Source of the DNA: CAVTWH01 sp963850915
Lineage (GTDB): Bacteria; Actinomycetota; Actinomycetes; Mycobacteriales; Micromonosporaceae
Reading direction: 5' to 3'
Assembly (NCBI GenBank): GCA_963850915.1
Contig: CAWKND010000006.1
Coordinates: 62,001-126,000, forward strand
Length of the DNA stretch: 64,000 nt
Position numbers and translations under genes: made by a program
Part shown: in pieces, positions 54,116 through 62,074 of the stretch
How positions within the stretch are numbered: the stretch's first letter is position 1
How the letters are laid out: each line of letters starts with the position of its first letter
Notes under the pieces: generated by a model
The model's database searches: none
The model's input: the letters and a program-made list of their open reading frames with translations, nothing else
What the model was told of the DNA's origin: nothing

Positions 54116-55117
54116 TCAACCGAGCGTGGCGACGAGGATCGCCTTGATCGTGTGCAGCCGGTTTTCGGCCTGGTCGAACACGATGCTGGCGCCCGACTCG
54201 AAGACCTCACCTGTCACCTCGAGGCCGGAGGTCATCCCGGTGTGCTCCATCATCTCCCGACCCACGACGGTGTTGGGATCGTGGAAGGCCGGCAGGCAGT
54301 GCATGAACTTGACCTTCGAGTTGCCGGCCCGCTGCATCAGCGCGGTGTTGACCTGGTACGGGCTGAGCAGCTTGACGCGTTCGGTCCAGACGTCCTTGGG
54401 CTCACCCATGGACACCCACACGTCGGTGTGGATGAAGTCCACTCCTGCCACCGCCTCGTCCGGATCGTCGGTGATGGTGATGGTCGCGCCGGTACGTTGG
54501 GCGATCTGGTGTGCCAGGTCCACGACGTCCTTGGGCGGGTACAGCTCGGCCGGGCCGGCGAGGCGGACGTCGCTGCCCATCAGCGCACCCATGACGAGCA
54601 GGGAGCGGCCCATGTTGAACCGGCAGTCGCCGGCGTAGGCGTACGCGATGGCGTCGTAGGGCTTGCCGCTGGCTTCGTGCATGGTCAGGAAGTCGGCCAG
54701 CATCTGCGTCGGGTGCCACTCGGCGGTCAGTCCGTTGTACACCGGCACGCCGGCCTCCTCGGCCAGGGTCTCGACGTCCTCCTGGCGGTTGCCCCGGTAC
54801 TCGATCGCGTCGTACATCCGGCCCAGTACCCGCGCCGTATCGGCGATCGACTCCTTGTGACCCAGCTGCGAGCCGGACGGGTCGAGATAGGTCACGTGCG
54901 CGCCTTCGTCGAACGCCGCCACCTCGAACGCCGACCGCGTCCGGGTGGACGTCTTCTCGAAGATCAGCGCGATCTCCTTGCCCGCCAACCGCCGGCCCTC
55001 GGTACCGGCGTACTTGGCCACTTTCAGCGCCGCCGACAGCTGCAGCAGGTAGCGCAGCTCCCGGGGCTCGAAGTCGATCTCTTTGAGGAAACTACGGTTC
55101 TTCAGGTTGAACGCCAT
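54116..55117 (-). CDS. arcB: Ornithine carbamoyltransferase, catabolic type
   Basis: 333 residues: carbamoyl-phosphate motif KTSTRTRSAFEVAA, DPSGSQLGHKESIADTARVLG, AEWHPTQMLADF, the ornithine SMG loop DVWVSMGE and catalytic HCLPAF. Catabolic ArcB runs citrulline + Pi to ornithine + carbamoyl phosphate. It follows arcA by 23 bases on the same strand, forming an arginine deiminase operon. ATG 55117. No carbamate kinase (arcC) gene is adjacent, so the ATP-forming step must be encoded elsewhere or absent. Confidence 0.94.
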   Translation of the reverse strand: MAFNLKNRSFLKEIDFEPRELRYLLQLSAALKVAKYAGTEGRRLAGKEIALIFEKTSTRTRSAFEVAAFDEGAHVTYLDPSGSQLGHKESIADTARVLGRMYDAIEYRGNRQEDVETLAEEAGVPVYNGLTAEWHPTQMLADFLTMHEASGKPYDAIAYAYAGDCRFNMGRSLLVMGALMGSDVRLAGPAELYPPKDVVDLAHQIAQRTGATITITDDPDEAVAGVDFIHTDVWVSMGEPKDVWTERVKLLSPYQVNTALMQRAGNSKVKFMHCLPAFHDPNTVVGREMMEHTGMTSGLEVTGEVFESGASIVFDQAENRLHTIKAILVATLG

Positions 55118-55140
55118 GATGGACAGACTCCCGGCGAGAA

Positions 55141-56361
55141 TCAGAACGCGGGCTCGCGCTCCAGCGGACAGGTCATGCAGTGCGAACCGCCCCGGCCACG
55201 GCCGAGTTCGAACCCTTCGATCGTGATCACCTCGACGCCCGCCTTGCGCAGTGCGGTGTTGGTTCCGCTGTTGCGCTCGTACGCGATGACGACGCCGGGT
55301 TCGAGCGCGACCACGTTGTTGCCGTCGTCCCACTGCTCGCGTTCGGCCTCGAACGAGTCCCCGCCGGTTTCGACGATGCGCATCTTCTCCACGCCCAGCG
55401 CCTTGGCCATGAGCTCCGGCAGCGGCGCGTGCTGCTCCTCGGTCACCAGGTCGTCGGCTGACGCGCCGGGCCGGATCGCCCAGGTCCGCGCCCGGTTCAC
55501 AACCTGGGGGAACAGCGTGACCAGGTCGCGGTCGCACATGGTGATGACCGTGTCGAGGTGCATGTAGCTGCGTGACATCGGCAGGTGGACAGCGAGTACC
55601 TGCTGCGCCGCCCCCGCCTGGAACAGCGAACGGGCGATCCACAGCACCGCCTGGGGCGTGGTCCGCTCGCCCATGCCGATCATCACCGTGCCGTTGCCGA
55701 TCGGCTGTACATCGCCGCCCTCGACGTGGCAGCGTCCCCAGTTCTCGTCTGATCCGCCCAGCCAGATCGGGAACTCCTGGGTGGCGAACATCGGATGGTA
55801 CCGGTAGATCGCCTCCATGATCATCGTTTCCGGCTGGCGCGCGGGCTTCGTCATCGGATTGATCGTCACCCCGCCGAAGATCCAGCACGACGGGTCACGC
55901 TGGAACAGGAAGTTCGGCAGGGGCGGCAGCAGCATCGAGGTCGGGTCGGCCGACTCCCAGGCGAGCCCCGCGTCCCGGGTGATGTCGGACTTGGTCACCC
56001 CACCGATCAGGAACTCCGCCACCAGCGCCGGATCCGCGCCCTCGACCCACTCGCGGCCGCGCTGCGCGGCGGTGATCCCGACCTGCCGCTCACCCAGGAT
56101 GTGGTCGCACACCCAGTCCGTGGCCCCGGGTTCGGCAAGGGCCTCGGTGAGCAGCTGCTCGGAGAGGAAGACCTCCACGCCACGCTCGCGCATCGCTTCG
56201 ACGAACATGTCGTGCTCGGCCTTGGCCCGGCTCACCCACAGCACATCGTCGAACAACAGCTCCGCCGCGTTCGACGGCGTGAGCCGGCTGTGCTCCAGGC
56301 CCGGCCGGTGGACCATGACCCGGCGCAGCCGTCCCACCTCGGAGTGCACTCCCAACGACAT
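55141..56361 (-). CDS. arcA: Arginine deiminase
   Basis: 406 residues with the full set of family marks: SRLTPSNAAELLFDDVLW, FLFQRDPSCWIFGGV, HVEGGDVQPIG, SRSYMHLDTVITM and the C-terminal GGSHCMTCPLER, whose first Cys is the nucleophile. It converts arginine to citrulline and ammonia, raising pH and feeding ArcB. ATG 56361 (GAGGTG six bases upstream) is preferred to GTG 56370. First gene of the arcA-arcB operon, just downstream of the P-type ATPase on the same strand. Confidence 0.95.
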   Translation of the reverse strand: MSLGVHSEVGRLRRVMVHRPGLEHSRLTPSNAAELLFDDVLWVSRAKAEHDMFVEAMRERGVEVFLSEQLLTEALAEPGATDWVCDHILGERQVGITAAQRGREWVEGADPALVAEFLIGGVTKSDITRDAGLAWESADPTSMLLPPLPNFLFQRDPSCWIFGGVTINPMTKPARQPETMIMEAIYRYHPMFATQEFPIWLGGSDENWGRCHVEGGDVQPIGNGTVMIGMGERTTPQAVLWIARSLFQAGAAQQVLAVHLPMSRSYMHLDTVITMCDRDLVTLFPQVVNRARTWAIRPGASADDLVTEEQHAPLPELMAKALGVEKMRIVETGGDSFEAEREQWDDGNNVVALEPGVVIAYERNSGTNTALRKAGVEVITIEGFELGRGRGGSHCMTCPLEREPAF

Positions 56362-56478
56362 ATTGATCACCTCACAGCTGGTGCGCAGATCGCCTGCGCT
56401 GATTGACTGCGGTCGCTGACATCTCTCCCGCCGCGCCGCCCGCTTCCCGGTGGATCGCCCAGGTACCGGGGCGCAACG

Positions 56479-59253
56479 TCATGTAGCGGCCCGGGCGGCC
56501 GGCGCGGTGGCCGGCCGTACGACCCCGTCGGGCTCGGCCGCTCGTTGACGCCGCAGCTGGATGGCCTTGTCGACTCCGACGACCGCCGGGGCGATGAACG
56601 ACAGGGCGATGACCACCATCCACTCCCGCCCGGACAGCGACACCGTGTCCAGCAGGCGCTGGAGCATGCCGAGCTCCACCGCTGCCCAGGTGAGGAACCA
56701 GCCCAGCATGATCCAGCCGAGGAAGGGGAAGACCGGCGCGGCCCAGGGGGCCTGGCGCTCGCGGCGCATGACCAGCCCGACGTTGACGGCGCTGAGCGAC
56801 ACGACCGCGAAGACCATGGTCATCGAGACCGACGGGTCGGTGGTACTCGGGTTGCCCGGTCCCCATGCCAGTACGCCGAGTCCGGTGACGGCGACCACGA
56901 ACCCGGTGACGAACCAGCGCACGATCTGCGGCGGGTTGACGATCTTCGTACCGGGCTTGCGCGGTGGCCGCTGCATCACGCCGGGGTCGGGTACATCGAC
57001 GATGAACCCGATCACCACGGTGATGACGACGAAGAACTTGCAGAACAGCAACTGCAGCGGGAACAGCGCGACGCCGGAGTTGATGTTGAAGATGGTGGCG
57101 TACAGCATCAGCTGCAGTACCGACGACAGGATGGTCAGCTGTAGCTTGACGTAGGAGGAGATCCGCCGGTAGATGTCGCGGCCCAGGTCGACCGCGCGTA
57201 CCAGGGTGGCGAAGTTGTCGTCGGTGAGCACGATCTTCGCCGCCTGCTTGGACACCTCCGAGCCGCTGCCCATGGCGACGCCGATGTCGGCCTGCTTGAG
57301 CGCCGCGGCGTCGTTGACGGCGTCACCGGTCATCGCGACCACCTGGCCGGACTCCTGCATGAGCCGAGCCAGCCGCAGCTTGTCCTCGGGTGCGACCCGG
57401 CCGAACACGTGCAGCTGGGGGAGCCGCTCGACCACCTCGGTATCCGAGAGGTGCTGCAGTTCGGTACCGGTGATCACGCCGGGTCCGAGCCCCAGTTCGT
57501 CGGCGATCGCGCGGGCGGTCACGGTGTGGTCGCCGGTGATCATCCGTACGTCGATCCCGGCGTCGAGGGCGACGTGTACCGCGTCCTTCGCCTCGGTGCG
57601 TAGCGGATCCATGATCCCGACCAGCGCGACGAAGACCAGGTCGCTGACCGAGGCCATCGGGTCGGCCAGCGCCGCCGACATCTGCCCGCCGTCCAGGTCA
57701 CGTGCGGCGAACGCGAGTACCCGCAGCCCGCGCCCGGACAACTCGGCGTTGGCGGCCAGGATCTCCCCGCGCACGGTGCCGATCGGTACCTGCTCGCCGT
57801 GCCACAGCGCCCGTCCGCAGCGCTCCACGACCACGTCGGGAGCGCCCTTGACGCTGACCAGATGGGGCTGTTGCAGGATTCCGCCGGCCAGCCAGTCGGG
57901 ACAGTCGTGGAAGGTGGCCATGAACTTGTACTCGGAATCGAAGGGCACTTCGGCTCGGCGTGGCAGCTGCGCCCGCGTCGTGGCGGCGTCGGCACCCATC
58001 TTCGCCGCGAGTACCACGAACGCCGCTTCGGTGGGGTCACCGATGACCGACTCGTCGTCGCCGACGGTGGCATCGGTGCACAGCGTCAGCCCCAGCGACA
58101 GGCGGCGGAAGTCCGGCAGCTCACCGCCGGCCGTACCCAGGATCGCCCCGGTCTTCTTGTAGCCGGGGCCATCGATCTTGAACCACTCCCCGCCGGCCAG
58201 CATCGTGGTCGCGGTCATCGCGTTCATCGTCAGCGTGCCGGTCTTGTCGCTGTTGATGACCGTCGTCCCGCCCAGGGTCTCGACGTCGGTGAGCGACTTC
58301 ACCACCGCTTTCGACTCGGCCAGGCGGCGCGCCCCCGAGGACAGCATGGCCTGTACGAAGGTCGGCAGGCCGGTCGGGATGGACGCGATCGCGGTCGAAA
58401 TGCACAGCAGCAGCAAGGTGGACAGTTCCTGGCCACGCGCGATGCCGAAGATCGCGATCACGGCCACGGCCAGCCAGGCCACCGAGCCGAACACCTTGGT
58501 CATGCTGTCGAGTTCGCGCTGCAGCGGCGAGCGGGAGCGCTTGGTGGCGCTCACCATCCCGGCGATCTGGCCCATCTGGGTCGCCTGACCGGTGTCGGTC
58601 ACCACGAACGTCGCCGTACCGCGGGTGACCTGGGTGTTCTGGTACAGCAGGTTGGTCCGGTCGCCGATCGCGATGTCGCCCTCGGGGAGCGTCCCCCGGT
58701 CCTTGGCCACCGGTGCGCTCTCGCCGGTGAGCGCCGCCTCCTGTACTTCGAGGGTGGCGGAGGAGACGATCCGCCCGTCCGCGGGTACGACGTCGCCGGC
58801 CTCCAGCAGCACGATGTCACCCGGTACCAGCCCGGTCGACTCGATCTCCTCGACCTCGCCGGCGCGCCGGGTACGGGCCCGGGGTACCTGCAACTGGGCC
58901 AGCGCCTCGACACTGGCCCGGGCCTTCAGCTCCTGGCTGGAGCCCATGACCACGTTGAACACCACCAGTCCGAGCACGACGACGGCCGTCGCGATCTGCA
59001 CGATGGCGAAGCTGGCGGCGCTGACGATCAGCAGCATGATGTTCATCGGGTTGGCCAACTGGCCCCGGCCGACCACCCAGATGCTCGGCGGAGGCTCCGT
59101 CTGCAGCTCGTTGCGTCCGTACTCGGCGAGCCGCCGGGCAACCTCGGCGGCGTCCAGCCCGCGATCCGGATCGACACCGATCCGGGTGGCGGCGTCCTGT
59201 GCCGACAGGGCGTACCAGGCGACGTCCTCGTCCGGGTGCTTGACCATGGTCAT
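56479..59253 (-). CDS. Cation-transporting P-type ATPase with atypical PTGLP ion-site motif
   Basis: 924 residues: cytosolic N-domain start (VAWYALSAQDAATRIG), ten membrane helices, actuator TGES (176-179), phosphorylated Asp336 in SDKTGTLT, KGAPDVVVERCG and hinge TGDAVNDAAALKQADIGVAMG. Sizes and order match P2/P3-type pumps (SERCA-like or H+-ATPase-like). Two departures stand out: helix M4 has SIPTGLP (293-297) instead of PEGLP, so the usual ion-binding Glu is Thr, and the hinge is GDAVNDAAA instead of GDGVNDAPA. H+ is possible; the ion cannot be fixed. ATG 59253 or the ATG at 59247. Confidence 0.9.
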   Translation of the reverse strand: MTMVKHPDEDVAWYALSAQDAATRIGVDPDRGLDAAEVARRLAEYGRNELQTEPPPSIWVVGRGQLANPMNIMLLIVSAASFAIVQIATAVVVLGLVVFNVVMGSSQELKARASVEALAQLQVPRARTRRAGEVEEIESTGLVPGDIVLLEAGDVVPADGRIVSSATLEVQEAALTGESAPVAKDRGTLPEGDIAIGDRTNLLYQNTQVTRGTATFVVTDTGQATQMGQIAGMVSATKRSRSPLQRELDSMTKVFGSVAWLAVAVIAIFGIARGQELSTLLLLCISTAIASIPTGLPTFVQAMLSSGARRLAESKAVVKSLTDVETLGGTTVINSDKTGTLTMNAMTATTMLAGGEWFKIDGPGYKKTGAILGTAGGELPDFRRLSLGLTLCTDATVGDDESVIGDPTEAAFVVLAAKMGADAATTRAQLPRRAEVPFDSEYKFMATFHDCPDWLAGGILQQPHLVSVKGAPDVVVERCGRALWHGEQVPIGTVRGEILAANAELSGRGLRVLAFAARDLDGGQMSAALADPMASVSDLVFVALVGIMDPLRTEAKDAVHVALDAGIDVRMITGDHTVTARAIADELGLGPGVITGTELQHLSDTEVVERLPQLHVFGRVAPEDKLRLARLMQESGQVVAMTGDAVNDAAALKQADIGVAMGSGSEVSKQAAKIVLTDDNFATLVRAVDLGRDIYRRISSYVKLQLTILSSVLQLMLYATIFNINSGVALFPLQLLFCKFFVVITVVIGFIVDVPDPGVMQRPPRKPGTKIVNPPQIVRWFVTGFVVAVTGLGVLAWGPGNPSTTDPSVSMTMVFAVVSLSAVNVGLVMRRERQAPWAAPVFPFLGWIMLGWFLTWAAVELGMLQRLLDTVSLSGREWMVVIALSFIAPAVVGVDKAIQLRRQRAAEPDGVVRPATAPAARAAT

Positions 59254-59568
59254 CTCGGCCCCCTCATGCCTGGCGCCTGCGTGTACCTGCCCTCGCCGTC
59301 AGCTGCCCTCCCGAGTTGTGGTGCCAGTGTGCTGGGCGGCACTACAACGCACCTTTTTTCTTATTTGCGAAGATCCTTGACAAGATTGTAGGGGCGCGCA
59401 CCTTGCTGCCGAGGTCAAACAGGTTCGGGGAGTCCTACGAGCACCGGCTCAACCCAGGCGACTGACGAACTGCCTGGTCGGCCTGGAGAAGTGCGCGGTG
59501 CGGGCGCGATCGAGTACCGAGGCCGTGGCGACCGCCGATCGCTGCTCCCGCGGGGCGCGGGCTTGGCC
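59254..59568. other. Intergenic region with an AT-rich block
   Basis: 315 bases between the P-type ATPase start and the end of the broken methyltransferase copy. Bases 59351-59390 are strikingly A/T-rich for this genome (a TTTTTTCTTATTT run, then TTGACAAGATTGTAG), and are probably the ATPase promoter/leader, read leftward. No gene recognised in the rest. Confidence 0.45.
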
Positions 59569-60385
59569 TCAGGCGCGGCAGAGGATCTCGCCGTGGAGGA
59601 TGACGAACCAGCCGTCCGGCGTCGGCGGCCCAGGCCCGCCAGCCGGCGGAGATCCGCTCCAGGTCGGTCGGCGTGGCCGCGCCGGAGGCGACGGCCTGGT
59701 CGGCGATGGCCGAGTCGACGATCCGGTCGGCCCACATGCCGCCCCACCAGGCCCGGTCTGCGTCGGTCGGCGAAGCACCAGGTACTCGCGGTCGCGGTCA
59801 CGTCGGTGAAGCCGGCGGCGCGGGCCCAGGACAGCAGCCGGCGGCCGGCGTCCGGCTCGCCGCCGTTGGCGCGGGCGACGCCGCTGGTAGAGCGCCAGCC
59901 ACTCGTCCAGCTCCGGGCACCGCGGGGTACCAGGTGAACGCCGCGTAGTCGCTGTCGCGGGCGGCGACCAGGCCGCCCGGGCGGCACACCCGGCGCATCT
60001 CGCGCAGCGCCTGGACCGGGTCGGCCGACGTGCTGCAGCACCTGGTGGGCGTGGACGACGTCGAAGCTGTCGTCGGCGAAGTCGCAGCGCGTGCACGTCG
60101 GCGACCGCGAAGTCGACGTTGGTCAGCGCCCGCGCGTCGGCCTCGGCCCGGGCCGGTCCAGCGCGTCCTCGCCGATCTCGACGGCGGTCGACCCGGCCGG
60201 GGGCGACCAGCGCGGCCAGGTCGACGGTGATCGTGCCCGGTCCGCAGCCGACGTCGAGCAGCGACATGGCCCGGCCGCAGGTGGGGGAGCAGGTAGCCGG
60301 CGGAGTTGGCCGCGGTGCGCCAGCGGTGCGAGCGCAGGACCGACTCGTGGTGGCCGTGGGTGTAGACGTTCTGCGGTGTGCTCAT
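59569..60385 (-). pseudogene. Second copy of the SAM methyltransferase, nine single-base indels
   Basis: Start ATG 60385 and stop at 59569-59571 correspond exactly to those of the intact paralogue at 60929-61738. It begins identically (MSTPQN.YTHGHHESVLRSH RWRTAANSAG) but frame changes follow. Aligning the two copies by eye shows eight one-base insertions and one one-base deletion relative to the intact gene (near 59620, 59758-59768, 59872-59885, 59918, 60024, 60082, 60150, 60189-60205 and 60262-60285), net +7, matching 817 versus 810 bases. Substitutions are scattered as well. Non-functional as written. Confidence 0.85.
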
Positions 60386-60482
60386 GGCTCCACGGTAGAC
60401 CCGGCATCCTGATATCCGGGAACGATCTCCTGAAATATGGGACGCGCGTCTCGACGAGTGCTGCCTCCGCGGGAGGCGTGCC

Positions 60483-60517
60483 GGGCCTGGCGGCACCGCG
60501 ACGGTGCCGCCAGGCCC
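60483..60517 (-). terminator. Very strong hairpin terminator
   Basis: A perfect 16-base stem, GGGCCTGGCGGCACCG with its complement, closed by a three-base loop CGA (60499-60501). It lies six bases beyond the stop of the small minus-strand gene at 60523, between it and the broken methyltransferase, and is the longest perfect hairpin I see in the window. Confidence 0.75.
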
Positions 60518-60522
60518 GCCCG

Positions 60523-60792
60523 TTACTGGGGCCGGTTCCACTGCTGGTCGGCGGTGTTGCCACAGTCCCAGATCTGGAGTCGGGTCGCCGCGGACGACGG
60601 AGTCGTTTGGGTGATGACGTAGGCGGCGCCGGCGGCCAGCAGCGTACTGGCCACCGCCACGGGGAAACGGGCGCGGGCGGACTTCGGTCGTGCGGGGCGT
60701 TCGATCGTGCGGGGTTCGATCGTGCGGGGTTGGTACGGAACCGACGGGACGATCGGCCACGGGGTGGCGGGCCTTACGTGAGTAAGGGTCAA
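60523..60792 (-). CDS. Small single-helix secreted or membrane-anchored protein
   Basis: 89 residues from a TTG start: Pro/Arg-rich N-terminus (RTIEPRTIERPARP, encoded by 15-base repeats), one hydrophobic helix (FPVAVASTLLAAGAAYVI), then a short tail RLQIWDCGNTADQQWNRPQ that resembles one QxW repeat of a ricin-B lectin. An inverted repeat CCTTAC-GTGA-GTAAGG (60772-60787) overlaps the start and may be an operator. It is bounded downstream by a strong terminator. It lies within what would otherwise be the promoter region of the broken methyltransferase copy. Family unknown. Confidence 0.45.
   Translation of the reverse strand: MTLTHVRPATPWPIVPSVPYQPRTIEPRTIERPARPKSARARFPVAVASTLLAAGAAYVITQTTPSSAATRLQIWDCGNTADQQWNRPQ
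60683..60729. repeat. Three 15-base repeats TTCGATCGTGCGGGG
   Basis: Units at 60683-60697 (one mismatch), 60700-60714 and 60715-60729; the last two are identical and adjacent. They encode the repeated Arg-Thr-Ile-Glu-Pro part of the small protein on the minus strand. Confidence 0.8.
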
Positions 60793-60928
60793 GCAGACCG
60801 CGACGCGGCGGCGCGCCTTGCCGCCACAGAGCCGGTTCCGCGCGGACGAGCGCGGCAGAGGTTATGTTGCCGGCGAGCAACACGTGCACTTGGACCGGGG
60901 GCCGCCGAGGCGGGCCGCGGCCGTCGAG

Positions 60929-61738
60929 TCAGACCCGAGCCAGGATCTCGCCGTGGAGTACGACGAACCAGCCGTCCGGGTCGGCCGCCCAGCGGCGCCA
61001 GCCGGTCGAGACCCGCTCCAGGTCGGCACGGCTGGCCGCGCCGGAGGCGACCAGCTGGTCGGCGATGTCCGAGTGGATGATCCGGTCGGCCCACATGCCG
61101 CCCCACCAGGACCGGTCGGTTTCGTCGGCGAAGCACCAGGTACTGGCGGTGGCGGTCACGTCGGTGAAGCCGGCGGCCCGGGCCCAGGACAGCAGCCGGC
61201 GGCCGGCGTCCGGTTCGCCGCCGTTGGCTCGTGCAGCGCCACGGTAGAGCGCCAGCCACTCGTCCAGTTCCGGGACCGCGGGGTACCAGGTGAACGCCGC
61301 GTAGTCGCTGTCCCGTGCGGCCACCACGCCACCCGGTCGGCACACCCGGCGCATCTCGCGCAGCGCCTGTACCGGATCGCTGACGTGCTGGAGTACCTGG
61401 TGGGCGTGGACAACGTCGAAGCTGGCGTCGGCGAACTGCAGGGCGTGCACGTCGGCGACCGCGAGGTCGACGGTGTCCGTACCCGCCCGCTGGACCTCGG
61501 CCCGGGCAACGGCCAGCGCGTCCTCGCTGATCTCGACGGCGGTGACCCGGCCCGGCGCGACCCGGGCGGCCAGGTCCACGGTGATCGTGGCCGGTCCGCA
61601 GCCGACGTCCAGCAGGCTCGATCCGGGCGTCAGATGGGGGAGCAGGTAGCCGGCGGAGTTGGCGGCGGTACGCCACCGGTGCGAGCGCAGGACGGACTCG
61701 TGGTGGCCGTGGGTGTAGGCGTTCTGCGGCGTGCTCAT
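60929..61738 (-). CDS. SAM-dependent methyltransferase (UbiE/Coq5-like)
   Basis: 269 residues, intact: SAM motif I LLDVGCGPATITVDLA, VTAVEISEDALAVARAEV (acidic end of strand 2), VADVHALQFADASFDVVHAHQVLQHV, then MRRVCRPGGVVAARDSDYAAF and ENV-like C-terminal helices with WADRII. It belongs to the UbiE/methyltransferase-11 group; acceptor unknown. A degenerate copy lies immediately downstream on the same strand, and the upstream ~130 bases of the two copies are also related, so the duplication included the promoter. A TGTTGTC palindrome lies about 100 bases upstream. Confidence 0.93.
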   Translation of the reverse strand: MSTPQNAYTHGHHESVLRSHRWRTAANSAGYLLPHLTPGSSLLDVGCGPATITVDLAARVAPGRVTAVEISEDALAVARAEVQRAGTDTVDLAVADVHALQFADASFDVVHAHQVLQHVSDPVQALREMRRVCRPGGVVAARDSDYAAFTWYPAVPELDEWLALYRGAARANGGEPDAGRRLLSWARAAGFTDVTATASTWCFADETDRSWWGGMWADRIIHSDIADQLVASGAASRADLERVSTGWRRWAADPDGWFVVLHGEILARV

Positions 61739-61838
61739 GCCCCTAACGGTAGACCCGGCGTCCTGACATTCGAGAAAGATCTCCCAGATAGTAGGACGCC
61801 GCCTGCTGATTGCGGAGGGACGAACGCGGTCTGACCTA

Positions 61839-61855
61839 TGTTGTCGGCGACAACA
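61839..61855. promoter_or_regulatory. Palindrome TGTTGTCGGCGACAACA
   Basis: Perfect seven-base arms around GGC, 101 bases upstream of the intact methyltransferase. A related but weaker form, TGTTGCCGGCGAGCAACA, lies at about 60864-60881 in the duplicated upstream region. It looks like a GntR/TetR-style operator; no regulator is adjacent on this side. Confidence 0.55.
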
Positions 61856-62074
61856 AATGCAATTGGAGGAACACCGGCGTGATGACGGTTGTCAATGGAT
61901 GCCGCAACCGTGCGTAGCGGTCCCGCAGTCCGAAGGGGAGCGTGCCGGCATGCGACGACGTTGATCGGCACCCGACAGCCGGCCATACCGTCGCCGAACG
62001 GACAGTGCGTCGGGTGCGACCACGTCGATACGATGAGCGGGCACCGTACCCTGTGGACCCGGTCGGGAGCTGAC

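Noticed and set aside
59351..59390. AT-rich block as a foreign-DNA scar or attachment site
   Set aside because: No repeats or integrase gene nearby; position upstream of the P-type ATPase makes a promoter/leader more likely.
60445..60800. Possible insertion sequence between the methyltransferase copies
   Set aside because: No transposase, terminal inverted repeats or target-site duplication are visible; the hairpin fits a terminator of the small gene.
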